Shown: positions 53,880-64,000 of the stretch, piece by piece | Layout of the letters: every line of letters starts with the position of its first letter | Position numbering within the stretch: position 1 is the stretch's first letter | Source: Nyssa sinensis | Lineage: Eukaryota; Streptophyta; Magnoliopsida; Cornales; Nyssaceae | Direction: 5' to 3' | DNA: 64,000 bases | Assembly: GCA_008638375.1 (NCBI GenBank) | Contig: CM018052.1 | Coordinates: 19,265,571-19,329,570 of the forward strand | Notes under the pieces: model-generated | What the model was told of the DNA's origin: nothing | Seen by the model: only the letters and a program-made list of their open reading frames with translations | Database searches by the model: none | Program-made: the position numbers and the translations under genes

Positions 53880-56145
53880 AGTTAAGTCAATTGCTAGGTT
53901 AAATGCCTCTTTTTGGGGTTTTGAAGGGGCAAAATGTTGGATGTCAGCCTACTGACCTTGAAACCCCATCACACACCTCACAAATGATAAAATATACTTG
54001 CAAAAACTTTCGACACTCGGTTCGGATCACCGGTTTTCAACTTGTGTAACTTTTTGCTCTAAAATGCCTCTTTTTGGGGTTTTTAAGGACCAAAATTCCA
54101 GATATTGGCCTACCGACCCCGAAACCCCATCACACACCTCACAAATGATAAAATAGACTTGCACGAACTTACGACACTCGGTTCGGATCACCAGTTTGAA
54201 ACTTATGCAAGTCTTTGCTCCAAAAGGCCCATTTTTGAGTTTTGAATGACCAAAATATCGGATATCGGCCTACCAACATTGAAACTCCATCACACACCTC
54301 AAAAATGATAAAATAGACTTGCACAAACTTACGGCACTCAGTTCGGATGCTCGGTTTGAAACTTTTGCGAGTTTCTGCTCCAAAAAGGCCCATTTTGGGG
54401 TTTTGACAGACCAAAACACTGGCTGTCAGCCTAATTACCCCAAAACCCCATCCCATACCTCATAAATTATACAATAGACTTGCACGAACTTATGGCACTC
54501 CGTTTGGATCACCTGTGTCAAACTTATGCAACTTTTTGCTCTTAAAATGCCTAATTTGGGGTTTTGACAAACCAAAATTTTGGATATCGGTCTAACTACC
54601 CCAAAACCCCATCACACACTTCAAAAATGATAAAATAGACTTGCACAAACTTACGGCACTCTGTTTAGATCACCGGTTTCAAACTTGTGTAACTTTTTAC
54701 TCTAAAATGCCTCTTTTTAGGGTTTTGACGGACCAAAATGCCGAATATTGGCCTACCGACCCCGAAACCCTATCACACACCTCACAAATGATAAAATAGA
54801 CTTATACGAACTTACAATACTCGGTTCAGATCACTAGTTTGAAACTTATGCAGGTTTTTGCTCCAAAAAAGCCTATTTTTGAGTTTTGACAGACCAAAAT
54901 GTCGGATATCGGCCTACCGACCCCGAAACCCCATCACACACCTCAAAAAGGATAACATAGACTTGCAAAAACTTACGAAACTCGGTTCGTATGCCCAGTT
55001 TGAAACTTTTACGAGTTTTTGCTCCAAAAAGGCCCATTTTGTGGTTTTGACGGACCAAAACACCGGCTATCGGCCTAACTATCCCAAAAACTCATCACAC
55101 ACCTCAAAAATTATAAAATAAACTTACACGAACTTACGGCACTCCGTTCGGATCACCCGTTTCAAACTTATGCAACTTTTCACTCCAAAAATGCCTAATT
55201 TGGAGTTTTGACAGACCAAAATGTCGGATATCGGCCTAACTACCCCAAAACCCCATTACACAATTCAAAAATGATAAAATAAACTTGCATAAACTTGCGA
55301 CACTCGGTTTGGATCACCGGTTTCCAACTTGTGTAACTTTTTGCTCTAAAATGCCTTTTTTTAGGGTTTTGACTGACCAAAATGCCGAATATCGGCCTAC
55401 CGACCCCAAAACCCCATCACACACCTCAAAAATGATAAAATAGACTTGTACAAACTTACGACACTCAGTTCGGATCACCGGTTTAAAATTATGCAAGTCT
55501 TTACTCTAAAAAGGCCCATTTTTGAGTTTTAACGGACCAAAATGTCGAATATTAGCCTACCAACCTTGAAACCCCATCACACACCTCAAAAATGATAAAA
55601 TAAACTTTCAAGAACTTACAACACTCGGTTCAGATCACCAGTTTGAAACTTGTGCAAGTTTCTGCTCCAAAAGGCCTATTTTTAAGTTTTGATAGACCAA
55701 AATGCCGGATATCGGCCTACCGACCCCAAAACCCAATCACACACCTCAAAAATTATAAAATAAACTTTCACAAATTTACTGCACTAAGTTTGGATCATCG
55801 GTTTGAAACTTATGTAAGTTTTTGCTCCAAAAATGCCCATTTTAGAGTTTTGACGGACCAAAATGCCAGATATCGGCCTACCGACCCCGAAACTCCATCA
55901 CACACCTCCCAAATGATAAAATAGACTTGCAAAAACTAATGGCACTCAGTTCGGATGCTCAGTCAAAAACTTTTGCAAGTTTTTGTTCCACAAAGACCCA
56001 TTTTAGGGTTTTGACTGACCAAAATACTGGATATCCCCCTAACTATCTTGAAACCCCATCACACACCTCACAAATGATAAAATAGACTACCACAAACTTA
56101 CGGCAATCAGTTCGGATTAGTGGTTTGCAACTTATGTTACTTTAT
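53880..56145. repeat. About 160-bp satellite-like tandem array in the CACTA-like element
   Basis: About 14 copies of a unit of roughly 160 bp. Each has TTTTGGGGTTTTGA, a CCAAAATGTCGGATATCGGC-type phrase, CCCCATCACACACCTC, AATGATAAAATAGACTTGCA and ACTCGGTTCGGATCACCGGT. Copies differ by point changes and small indels. Some open frames cross it only because the units lack stops in certain frames. Internal tandem arrays are common in plant CACTA elements. Confidence 0.9.
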
Positions 56146-56564
56146 GTCGTTCTTACTATTTATGCATGAAAAAAAAATAATATATTCACTTTCATATATA
56201 TTTAATAAGTGTTCTAATATATATCATTTGATCTTTATTTCAAATTGATCAGGATTATTGTGCCGCCATCTTTTTGTTTTACATCGGGGCTCATCCTGAT
56301 ATTTGTTTTCTTTTCCTTTTCATGGACATCTGTAATTACATTTTCTGAATCGGGAGTTATTGTTAAATTGTACTTTTATAAATGTAAGTAATTAGTATAA
56401 TATATATATATACATATAAATCTATTTTTATTTTAATATATTTATTTCAGAATGTTTGGATTTTATTATATATCAGGATGATTGATACAAGTTTAAACAG
56501 GAATAAAACAAAAAATAAAACAAATAATTCAGGTCAAAAAAGGGCAAAAATAAAACACAACTTT

Positions 56565-56900
56565 TAGCGATGCACACACAGGCGTCGCTAAAAGAAAAGC
56601 GACCATTTTTAGTGACGTTTCACATTCGTAACTAAATCAGGCCAATAAACTAATAGCGACGCACACCGCGTGTCGCTACAGGGCCCCATTAACGACGCCC
56701 ATTGCATCCATGGCCAATATTAGCGACGCTCCAAGTGCATCGCTAATAGGTATTTTTAGCGACGCATACATGGGTGTGCGTCGCTAATAGTATTTGCGAC
56801 ATGTCTTTTAGCAACGTATGTGGCGACACTCATGTGTGCGTCGCAAAAGCTCATTAGCAATGAATTGTTTACTACTAGCGACACTTTAGTGCGTCGCTAA
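56565..56900. repeat. Right subterminal repeat array of the CACTA-like element
   Basis: About 14 TTAGCGACGCAC / GTGCGTCGCTAATA motifs in both orientations, mirroring the left array at 51027-51330. Confidence 0.8.
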
Positions 56901-56923
56901 TATTCTTTTTTCCTGTAATGTCA

Positions 56924-58796
56924 ATTCAAATAATCAAAGTCCCAGAATGGGCATCATCTTCTTCTGCTAATGTTCGTTTGCTTGCAAGCTCCGCCAACAA
57001 GGGGCTATCTATAAATACCTTATTTTGAGACCCTTGATTAAATAAAGTCAGTTCTGTTATTGTTTGGTAAGTTGCTTCAATATGTCACATCTAGGGGTAT
57101 TTTAGTAATTTCTCATTTTTTTTCATAGAGAACATTTTGATTATTTCGCCCATATAGGGCATTTTTGTCATTTTTTCCATAGAGGACTTTTTTGACATTT
57201 TGATCATTTTGTCTATAGAGGGCATTTTGGTCATTTCACCTATAAAGGGCATATTCGTCACTTTTGCCTATAAAGGGCATTTTTAACATTTTGGTCATTG
57301 TTTCCACTAAGGGCATTTTGGTAAATATTATAAGTTTCCCACCTTCTAGGGTTATTTCTATAATATTAATGTTATTTTAACATTTGAAGGGTATTTTGGT
57401 AATTTTAGAATATTCCTATCCCATATAGGTTAATTTGGCCATTTACGGGCATACATGTAATTTCTAAGTCATTTTACCCATATAAGGTTATTTTAGTAAC
57501 TTTGGTCCTTAGAGACAATTTTGACTTTTTTATTCCTTAATGATATTTTTGTAATTTTCTTGTTTCTAAATTCTCTACCGAATTAGGGACGATATAGTAA
57601 ATATAGGTTTGTCCACTAAATACTTGTCAAATTCACTTCCTTCCTTATTCTAAGGGATTTACCTTAGATTTGTGCACAAAATAATATTTATAATTAATTG
57701 CCTGCTCATTAAGCTTTCAATCTTGACTATTCATCCATAGGATTCATTGTGAGCCCTTGGATCAAACCTCTCTACTCTTTCCCTATAAATAAAACCCCTT
57801 GGCCACTATAATTTAGGATTTCAATTCCACATCATAATCAAGAAGCTAGGTGCTACAACAATATTTCTTCTCTCTCTTTCATATTTCTTGAAGCCTTATT
57901 CTATACAAGCAATAGTTCTAATCCATTGAAGACGAAGTTCTACACCATTGAAGATTCAATCCAAGGAGTTCAATCTCAAGCCTTGTCTGATTCAACCTAA
58001 ACAATCAGGTATGCTCCCTAAAACCCTACCACTCTCTTTTCTTCTAATTAATTCATCTTATTACTCTTGAAAGAATAAATTGAATTAGAGAACTACGTTG
58101 GCTTTGATTTCATTATCTGAATGGATACGTAGGACGCCTCATGGGCCCAAGTTTACTCTTTTCCTTTAAGCTATTTACTTGATATCTTTTTCTTATTTCT
58201 TTAATGTCAACCTCTCTCTACTCTTTTCCTTTTAGCAATCTAATTTATGTCTTTTTATTTTATTTTATTCATGTCAATCTCTCTCTACTCTCTTGTTCGC
58301 CTTATTTACTTTATTTATTTTATTCGTTCGTGTCATTACTATCATTATCTTTGAATGCTCATTCTTTTTCTTATTTATGTCATGGAATATCAAGTCTTGT
58401 GGATGAATACTTGAGGCAAGTCTATTCAGACTGGGAGGGATGGGTGTCTAACCTCTTCCTATCTCATACCTTAGCTCCCAGATTCGGAACCCTTTGGTTC
58501 ATTTTAGATTATTTTTGCTTTACTTTATTTTAACTCATGTCAAAGGACTTTGAATGTAAATAGGATCAAAGCAATGTAATTTTAGTTTTTCTTTGCTATT
58601 CTTTTTACATGTATTCTTCATGGGTTGTATCAGGTTTGCTTGTTATTTAACCTAAAACAAGCTAGTGACTCCTTTGTATATCCATGTACACCCCAATCCA
58701 AAAAAAGAATGTGTTCCTCTCTCACTTTGACGGAGCAGACTTTAAAAGTTGTGTTTAGATTTTTTCGGCACTAGCGCTCACAGTAAGAGTTCAGGA
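56924..58796 (+). mobile_element. Ty3/gypsy-like LTR region (partial, ends uncertain)
   Basis: Contains TATAAAT (57784-57790), then a leader-like stretch, then GGATACGTAGG (about 58123) and GGGTGTCTAACCTCTTCC (about 58441). These two phrases recur in the R/U5 parts of plant gypsy LTRs (family knowledge). AACAAGCTAGTGACTCC near 58657 resembles the sequence just after such LTRs. The CACTA-like element inserted into this unit or its upstream flank. Left end not found. Open frames here are not genes. Confidence 0.45.
57095..57560 (+). repeat. Degenerate 'gggcattttggtcatttt' repeats
   Basis: About ten imperfect units of 35-45 bp built on GGGCATTTTGGTCATTT plus CCTATAAA or CCATAGAG. The theme resembles the AGGGGCAAAATGGTAATTTT repeats of the solo LTR at 14690-15870. 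Confidence 0.7.
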
Positions 58797-60410
58797 TATT
58801 ACAATACCAACATACATGACTCAATTTTCATTAAAAGTTTTTATATGACCATTAGCATATACATCTCTAGTTACAAAATGATGTCCATAATTCATAACCA
58901 AGTTTCATCTTTAGCATATATATCTTTTGAGATATTACACATTTCCATATGTTTACATCCCTCATTACTTAAATATATATATATATATATAGGAAATTTG
59001 AAATACACAACTTAAATACCAACACCCCTCCTCAACACTAAGAAACCTCCAAGGTATTACCCATGCTCAAAACACAACCAATGTAGCAAAATGAAAGTCT
59101 TCATAAGTCTTGAGCCTCATGCCTTGGTTCTTTGCCATTCCTTACTACTAGTAGGGAGTTAAGACACGCTTGTTGTAGAAGAATCTAACAAAATAAGAAA
59201 TACAAAAGGTGCCTCATGGATACTTGTGCTCTTGTAGTGACAAGTCACATGTGTCCATTAGTTGAGTTCATAACATTTAAGTTCATTATAAAAAATCCAT
59301 TCTTCAAAGCTACTTCAATATTCAAGTGGTTACATGTATATTTATCATGCCATTTCTATGACAATATTACCCACACAATTTTACCATAATCCCCATTAAA
59401 AAATCAATACTTTAAGTTATGCTCCACACCATGGTAAGTATATGCACATTTTTATCATTTGATCATCATAGCATATCTCAATCACAAAATCAAGCACTAC
59501 AAATATGGAAGATAACACATAGTGACATTTTATCAAGCACATAGTAAGAATAATAACATCTTAGAGTTTATATCATCTAGAATTCATAAGTAAACACCAT
59601 ATGATCTTAAATTAGCATTCTAAGAGACTTAGAATACAAAGATACACACGATAACATAGAAAACAAGCTAAATCAAGTACAAGAACAAACCCTGGGCTAC
59701 TACACCATCTCTATCAAAATAAAACCCGATAAAAATCAATATCATTCTTGAGAAGCATGTAAATCACATAATGTACACATTTACACTCTCATCTCTTCAT
59801 TGGGTTAGAAACTCCTACCTCAAAGTTTGTAATCTTGAAACCCTAGTTCTTTCTTGAAACTTATAGTATGATTCTTCACAAACCCTAGCTTGTAGTTGAT
59901 GTAGAATCTTCCATGGACATAACTCTGACCATTAGATGCTTGCAAATGGCACATATTCAAGAAAAAATGAAGAAGTTTTCAAAAGATGGAGAGAACCCTA
60001 ACATGGAATGAGAGAAAATGGGGGTATCCAGCCGCAGTGTCCTTTATATAGACCAAGAGATCATATTTTTAAGGTCTTTTGTGTTTTTTTAACATTTTTT
60101 CGCTTTCTTTAGTCAATTGTCCATTCTCCTCTCATGTCTTTTCTTGTCATTTTAGCTTGTAACTCTGGATTCTACTTATTTCAAATATAATCCTAACATA
60201 TCTTAAATCTCTTCATTAGTGTTTCCTTGGCAGTACTCCTGCGTAATCCCGTATTTCTGGAAAAATGAAAATTTTCCCCTTGGCCTACTTAATCCACAAA
60301 AACTTCTAATTCAAAAATTATCATTATTTAACAATTATAGATTATTATGATGCATTATTTTTAATTTTAGTTATATATTAAATATTAAAAATTACATCCA
60401 AGATGTTACA
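58797..60410. mobile_element. Possible solo LTR (tentative)
   Basis: The right end ATCCAAGATGTTACA resembles the right ends of the LTRs at 17888 and 31149. The left end TATTACAATACC could be a decayed TGTTACAATACC. A TATA-like CTTTATATAGACC lies at 60042-60054. No target duplication (CAGGA versus GTTGT) was found, so the ends are guesses. No gene is seen in the stretch. Confidence 0.3.
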
Positions 60411-60931
60411 GTTGTTTAGCAAACATGCCTAGGAAGAGTTAGAACCAATGTTCTCGATGACTAATACAACTAAAGGAAAAGATAATTATTTAAAAAAAAT
60501 AAATATGTCCCACATAATAAATAATGGACCTGCACTATAAAATACAAACCACCAGTTGGACTTATAATAAAAAAATTAAACGAGGGTGGACCCAGGTTCC
60601 AAATATGAATAGAGAGGAGGAGGCTTATCACTAATAATTCATATTTTAAATTAGATTATTAATCCCACTTATTTCTCTAAATGGGTTGGGTTTACTTTTG
60701 CCACCCCATAATTTTTTTTTTTATATATTTTTAAATCTTTTTTTTTTTATATATATTTTTAATTTTTATCTGCATTTAAAGAAAAAATTATTAAAAACAT
60801 GCAGCAAATTGTAACCTCCTCTTCAAAAGAGATTTACTTCCATCGTGGCATTCCGACCAATGAGAGAAGTTGTTGACTAGAATAGTATTACTAGAGAAAG
60901 AAATATTATTGAAGCAATTATATCAACACCG

Positions 60932-60965
<34 letters not shown>

Positions 60966-61786
60966 ATACTGCACTTTTCGACTTCGTCAAAGTTCAAATC
61001 CTTTCTTAGTACATATCCTGAATAAGAATAAAATTAGATTGTCACCGGTGAGGGTTCTGGTAGTAGCCACTCCGATGGTTAAATTAGAGGAGATAGAAAT
61101 GTATATTTCAAGCTGATAATCTTGTCAAAAATAGTAGAGATAGCGAGAGAGAGATCCCTTTTTACGTACCTCTCCAATCTTATTTATAAGCTGTTGTGAA
61201 TATCAAATCCAGTGTCAAGCGGTGGGACTACTTCATCATGATTACATACGTCACAGTTGCCACCGGCCATGCTGCTTTGCAAGGCTAGGAACCCCTTTTC
61301 GCCTTTCTGCAAGATTAGGGTATGATGTATGTTAGAAGGCGGCAATTTTGTCATAATTACTCGCATCATCATTTCTTGTCCATACTTGTCCTATCACCAT
61401 GAGGTCGGTAGACCGAGGTGATAGAAGCGAGATCGGTATATCAGGTGGTTACAATTCTCGGGTCTTCCTTACTAACGTCAGATCGGTATACCTGATTATC
61501 TTACGACTTTTATAGAACAATGCTAGACACGTGTCATATATTGATTGGTTGAGATATTTTTGGTGTATCATATATATATATATATATATTACAATTATTC
61601 CATGTTATTAATTTTATGCAAATTCAAATGAAAAGTATCTTAAATAAAAATTCTAAAAAATAATCTAATTTAATATATGATTAGATGAAAAATAATATTA
61701 ACATTCTTCTAATAAAAGACTGTCTGAGATTCTGACTCATGGGTAGTCCTATTTGGGTACTTACCTAGTCCAAGTTGACAGCTTTT
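60411..61786. other. Intergenic repeats, no gene seen
   Basis: Holds (TA)n runs at about 60937-60962 and 61567-61588. 60963-61540 looks like LTR-type sequence, with TATAAATAAGATTGG on the minus strand near 61193. A stem-loop lies at 61391-61424, where CTATCACC pairs with GGTGATAG and GGTC with GACC. No coding sequence is recognised. Confidence 0.4.
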
Positions 61787-62148
61787 TGTCACGGGCTGGG
61801 CTCCAACCCAAAAGCTGCAACTGATGGGTGGAAGTACCAAACTCCTTAAATGGCCCAAGATCCCCCTTCCTACAACCGATGTGGGATCACATGTCACCGC
61901 CGTGACAGCTCCCCCACCCAAATCCGCGACGCCCCGTCGCGGGCGGGTCCCCTCTGGCGGGTTCGGGCCCTCTGGCTTTATGGTTTCCACCGGGCCATCG
62001 GAGTCTCGGGGCAGGCTCTGATACCACTGTCACGGGCTGGGCTCCAACCCAAAAGCTGCAACTGATGGGTAGAGGTACCAAACTCCTTAAATGGCCCAAG
62101 ATCCCCCTTCCTACAACCGATGTGGGATCACATGTCACCGCCGTGACA
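61787..62148 (-). mobile_element. Complete TRIM (terminal-repeat retrotransposon in miniature), 362 bp
   Basis: Two direct 121-bp LTRs, 61787-61907 and 62028-62148, differ at only two positions and both run TGTCACGG...CCGTGACA. The 120-bp interior carries, on the minus strand, primer site TGGTATCAGAGC (62015-62026), one base inside the LTR and perfect for initiator tRNA-Met. A polypurine tract TGGGTGGGGGAGC (61908-61920) directly abuts the other LTR. The element is therefore oriented on the minus strand with 62028-62148 as 5' LTR. Flanks CTTTT and TTTTG give at best a 4-bp duplication. It has no coding capacity and depends on other elements for mobility. Near-identical LTRs suggest a recent insertion. 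Confidence 0.92.
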
Positions 62149-63065
62149 TTTTGATGTTTTTAATCGGCGGAATTGCAACCTTTCTATCTACGACTACGCG
62201 TCATCTTAAATTAACTGGTTGGTATTTATATTTTTCAGTACGTTGTATCCATTGGCACGAACCTTCCCCAATCATCCTTGCACCACGGACTGTATAGTGG
62301 TTGGATTTTTGTACAATTACAATTCGTCTGGATGTTTTCAAGAGAAGAGAAAAGAAACGAAAAAAACTATTTAAAATAAAAAAATATTTATTTATTTTTA
62401 TTTTGTCTGATAGTTTAAAAAAAATGAAAAAAATTTGTTATTATTTTGTTGCTTAAATAATTAATGGAAGGGAAAGAAAAAAAATATAAAAATTATTTGA
62501 CAATTACACCTTTCTATTTTTATGTTTAGAGTTTTTAATTCTTTTATTTATGAGTAATTTTTGTATCTTAAAAAAATTATTAAAATATTTTTTTTCCAAA
62601 TTTTTTCACTTTTAAAGAGATTGAAAAAATTGGTTAAATCATTTAAACTCTCTCATTTTATTTTCTATCCTTTTCTCTTTTTTTTTTACTTAAATTTTTT
62701 TTTCTTTCGAATTCTCTTCATCCAAACGAATTGTTAATGTTGAGAAAGATGATTATTCTTACCATGCACACAAAGGTTAGTAATCCATTTTAATAAAATA
62801 TGAAAGAGAATGTTTTTTTTTTTTTGGAAGAGCTTAATTAATTATCATCTAGATAATTTTGAACTCCTAGTAACTCTTTTTGTGGGAATTCAAAGCATTT
62901 TATTACTATTTTGAGAATAAGCAACATTAGACAACCGTTGCTTTAGCAAAAGTTGATTTGACAATACAAATATTTTAAAAATAATATAGTAACTCTGCCG
63001 ACACACTAAAAAGCAAAAGAATGAGATAGCATATGCTTATTGAACTATGACAAAGCAACCTATCG
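62149..63065. other. Intergenic, downstream of the BBE-like gene, no gene seen
   Basis: AT-rich with poly(T) tracts (about 62680-62705 and 62813-62825). It probably includes the 3' UTR of the minus-strand gene ending at 63066. Confidence 0.5.
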
Positions 63066-64000
63066 CTAGTACAATATCATAATTATGATCAACCAACCAG
63101 CTAGACACATTAAGAACAGTGATTCCCGGAGCTGTCCGCCTCTACTTCCCTCAGTCAAGTTCCTTCTTTTAGATGGAAATGGTGGAATGCTTTGTTCATT
63201 CCTGAAGAAATTAGTTGGATCCACCAGAGTCTTCACTTTCACCAACCTATCAAAATTACCCTTAAAATACATCACTCCATAAACTTTACCTTCACTGTAA
63301 CTATTTTCACCATTGTGAGTAATGCCAATATCAACATCTCTATAGTTGAGATATGCACCCCTTGGAGACTTTGACACGAATGGAGTCATGAAACTGTAAA
63401 GACTTCTAACCTGGCCAATATAGTTCTTCTCTGCTTCAATTCCTTCCTCATTCCAATTCACCGAGTACTGGATTTTGAATAAATTCCCCGCTCGGTGCGG
63501 AAAAGGCGTTGCCGCCTCAGGGATTTCACTCATTTTCCCACCGTATGGGTTGAAGACAAATCCGGTTTTCCCCAATTCAAGCATCTTCTTCCAAATCAAC
63601 TCTAATCCATCTTTCGAAATGGGATTCTGAACGTAATCCGATTTCCGCTTCAAGAAGTAGAGTGAATCGGGAGTGCGGTCGAGTAAAACTTCGGCCGAAG
63701 TCCTGTTATCGAAATTTGCCCAGTAAAGCATTGATTTGATCCAACTCATTTCCATACAATCACTTTTCTTCAAACCCAGTTCAGGAAATCCGTTGTTCAT
63801 CACCAACATAAGTCTATCAGCATCGCCGAGAAAGTGTGACATAAAAGTTGCTCTGATTGTCTTCTGACCCTTCTTTGTCTTGGAAGTGATTGGTTGTAGA
63901 AGCAGCCTGATAAAGAGATCATTATCGATCTTGCTTGCAACGTATTGCCACCGATAAACTATGTCAGTTGCATTCTCTTCTATGGTCTTTTCGATCCGAA
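63066..64000 (-). CDS. Berberine-bridge-enzyme-like FAD oxidoreductase, C-terminal part (partial)
   Basis: BBE-like proteins are secreted flavoproteins that oxidise alkaloids, cell-wall oligosaccharides or monolignols; the substrate here is unknown. The frame is open from the window edge (R I E K T I E E N A T D at 63998) to the stop at 63066, about 311 codons. Family features: DIVYRWQYVASKIDNDLFIR, a LGDADRLMLVMNNGFPELGL segment, SWIKSMLYWANFD, GKTGFVFNPYGGKMSEIPEA and FPHRAGNLFKIQYSVNW, then the BBE motif YLNYRDVDIG (about 63354-63325) and VYGVMYFKGNFDRLVKVK with DPTNFFRNEQSIPP. The N-terminal FAD_binding_4 domain with the His and Cys attachment sites lies beyond the window. No intron, stop or frameshift is seen, and genes of this family are often intronless. 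After QSIPP the protein continues for about 37 residues and ends in a hydrophobic stretch (LFLMCLAGWLIIIMILY), longer than most family members. Confidence 0.92.
   Translation of the reverse strand, partial: RIEKTIEENATDIVYRWQYVASKIDNDLFIRLLLQPITSKTKKGQKTIRATFMSHFLGDADRLMLVMNNGFPELGLKKSDCMEMSWIKSMLYWANFDNRTSAEVLLDRTPDSLYFLKRKSDYVQNPISKDGLELIWKKMLELGKTGFVFNPYGGKMSEIPEAATPFPHRAGNLFKIQYSVNWNEEGIEAEKNYIGQVRSLYSFMTPFVSKSPRGAYLNYRDVDIGITHNGENSYSEGKVYGVMYFKGNFDRLVKVKTLVDPTNFFRNEQSIPPFPSKRRNLTEGSRGGQLRESLFLMCLAGWLIIIMILY

Larger units (their letters stand above)
51007..56920. mobile_element. CACTA-like (En/Spm-type) element carrying host gene fragments
   Basis: Seen: the 3-bp direct repeat TCA (51004-51006, 56921-56923) flanks a 5,914-bp block. 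Ends are CACAACAAAAAATTATAG and, on the other strand, CATTACAGGAAAAAAG, close to the CACTACAAGAAAA-type CACTA terminus. Both ends have dense subterminal arrays of GCGACGCAC/GTGCGTCGCTAA (about 12 left, 51029-51330; about 14 right, 56565-56900). Removing the block rejoins a continuous sequence (...GTTCAACCACATCA-ATTCAAATAATC...). Inside are a uS15 fragment, a B3-domain fragment and a satellite array. No TNP2- or TNP1-like transposase is seen, so it is non-autonomous (inference). Confidence 0.8.

Noticed and set aside
53880..56145. Open frames of 60-95 codons as repeated protein genes
   Set aside because: They follow the 160-bp period on both strands and shift with indels; they are by-products of the satellite.

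Overview
This window is nuclear DNA from a flowering plant, most likely a eudicot. Three host genes are recognisable: a multi-exon cytosolic ribosomal protein gene, a plant MraY-like gene and a berberine-bridge-enzyme-like gene. They have GT-AG introns that are long and AT-rich, and they sit in a sea of plant-type transposable elements (LINEs, LTR elements, hAT-like MITEs, CACTA, TRIM, plant mobile domain remnants). No species can be named from sequence alone.

Layout. 1-7260: intergenic or intronic DNA with a foldback, a 565-bp hAT-like MITE with a 7-bp target duplication, decayed LINE pieces, and three related inverted or direct terminal tracts. 7261-9604: the last two visible exons of a MraY-like gene (+). 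9605-18030: intergenic DNA dominated by a nest, in which a GGGTCGGGT-type hAT-like element (11915-17955) is split by a 5.1-kb solo LTR (12806-17888, 5-bp target duplication). 18031-19037: LINE 3' fragment on the minus strand. 20116-26340: complete uS11 (RPS14) gene with promoter, six exons and MITE-like insertions in introns 3 and 5. 26340-32917: intergenic repeats and a 2-kb solo LTR. 32918-39676: a non-coding LTR element (LARD-like) with a tRNA-Met primer site. 39903-40207: small hAT MITE. 42440-46077: remnant of a retroelement ORF followed by a PPT and an LTR-like block. 46078-49900: decayed plant-mobile-domain gene on the minus strand. 50241-50910: tandem repeats. 51004-56923: a 5.9-kb CACTA-like element carrying fragments of two host genes (uS15 ribosomal protein and a B3/REM transcription factor) plus a roughly 160-bp satellite. 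56924-60410: LTR-like sequence. 61787-62148: complete 362-bp TRIM. 63066-64000: 3' part of a BBE-like oxidase gene (-).

The host genes are unrelated housekeeping or metabolic genes and form no operon or cluster. The most notable object is the gene-capturing CACTA element. It shows terminal structure, subterminal repeat arrays, an internal satellite and two transduplicated exon sets, and no transposase was seen.

Limits: TE family names rest on termini, target duplications and translated motifs read by eye. Exon calls come from protein-family knowledge plus splice consensus, without transcripts.
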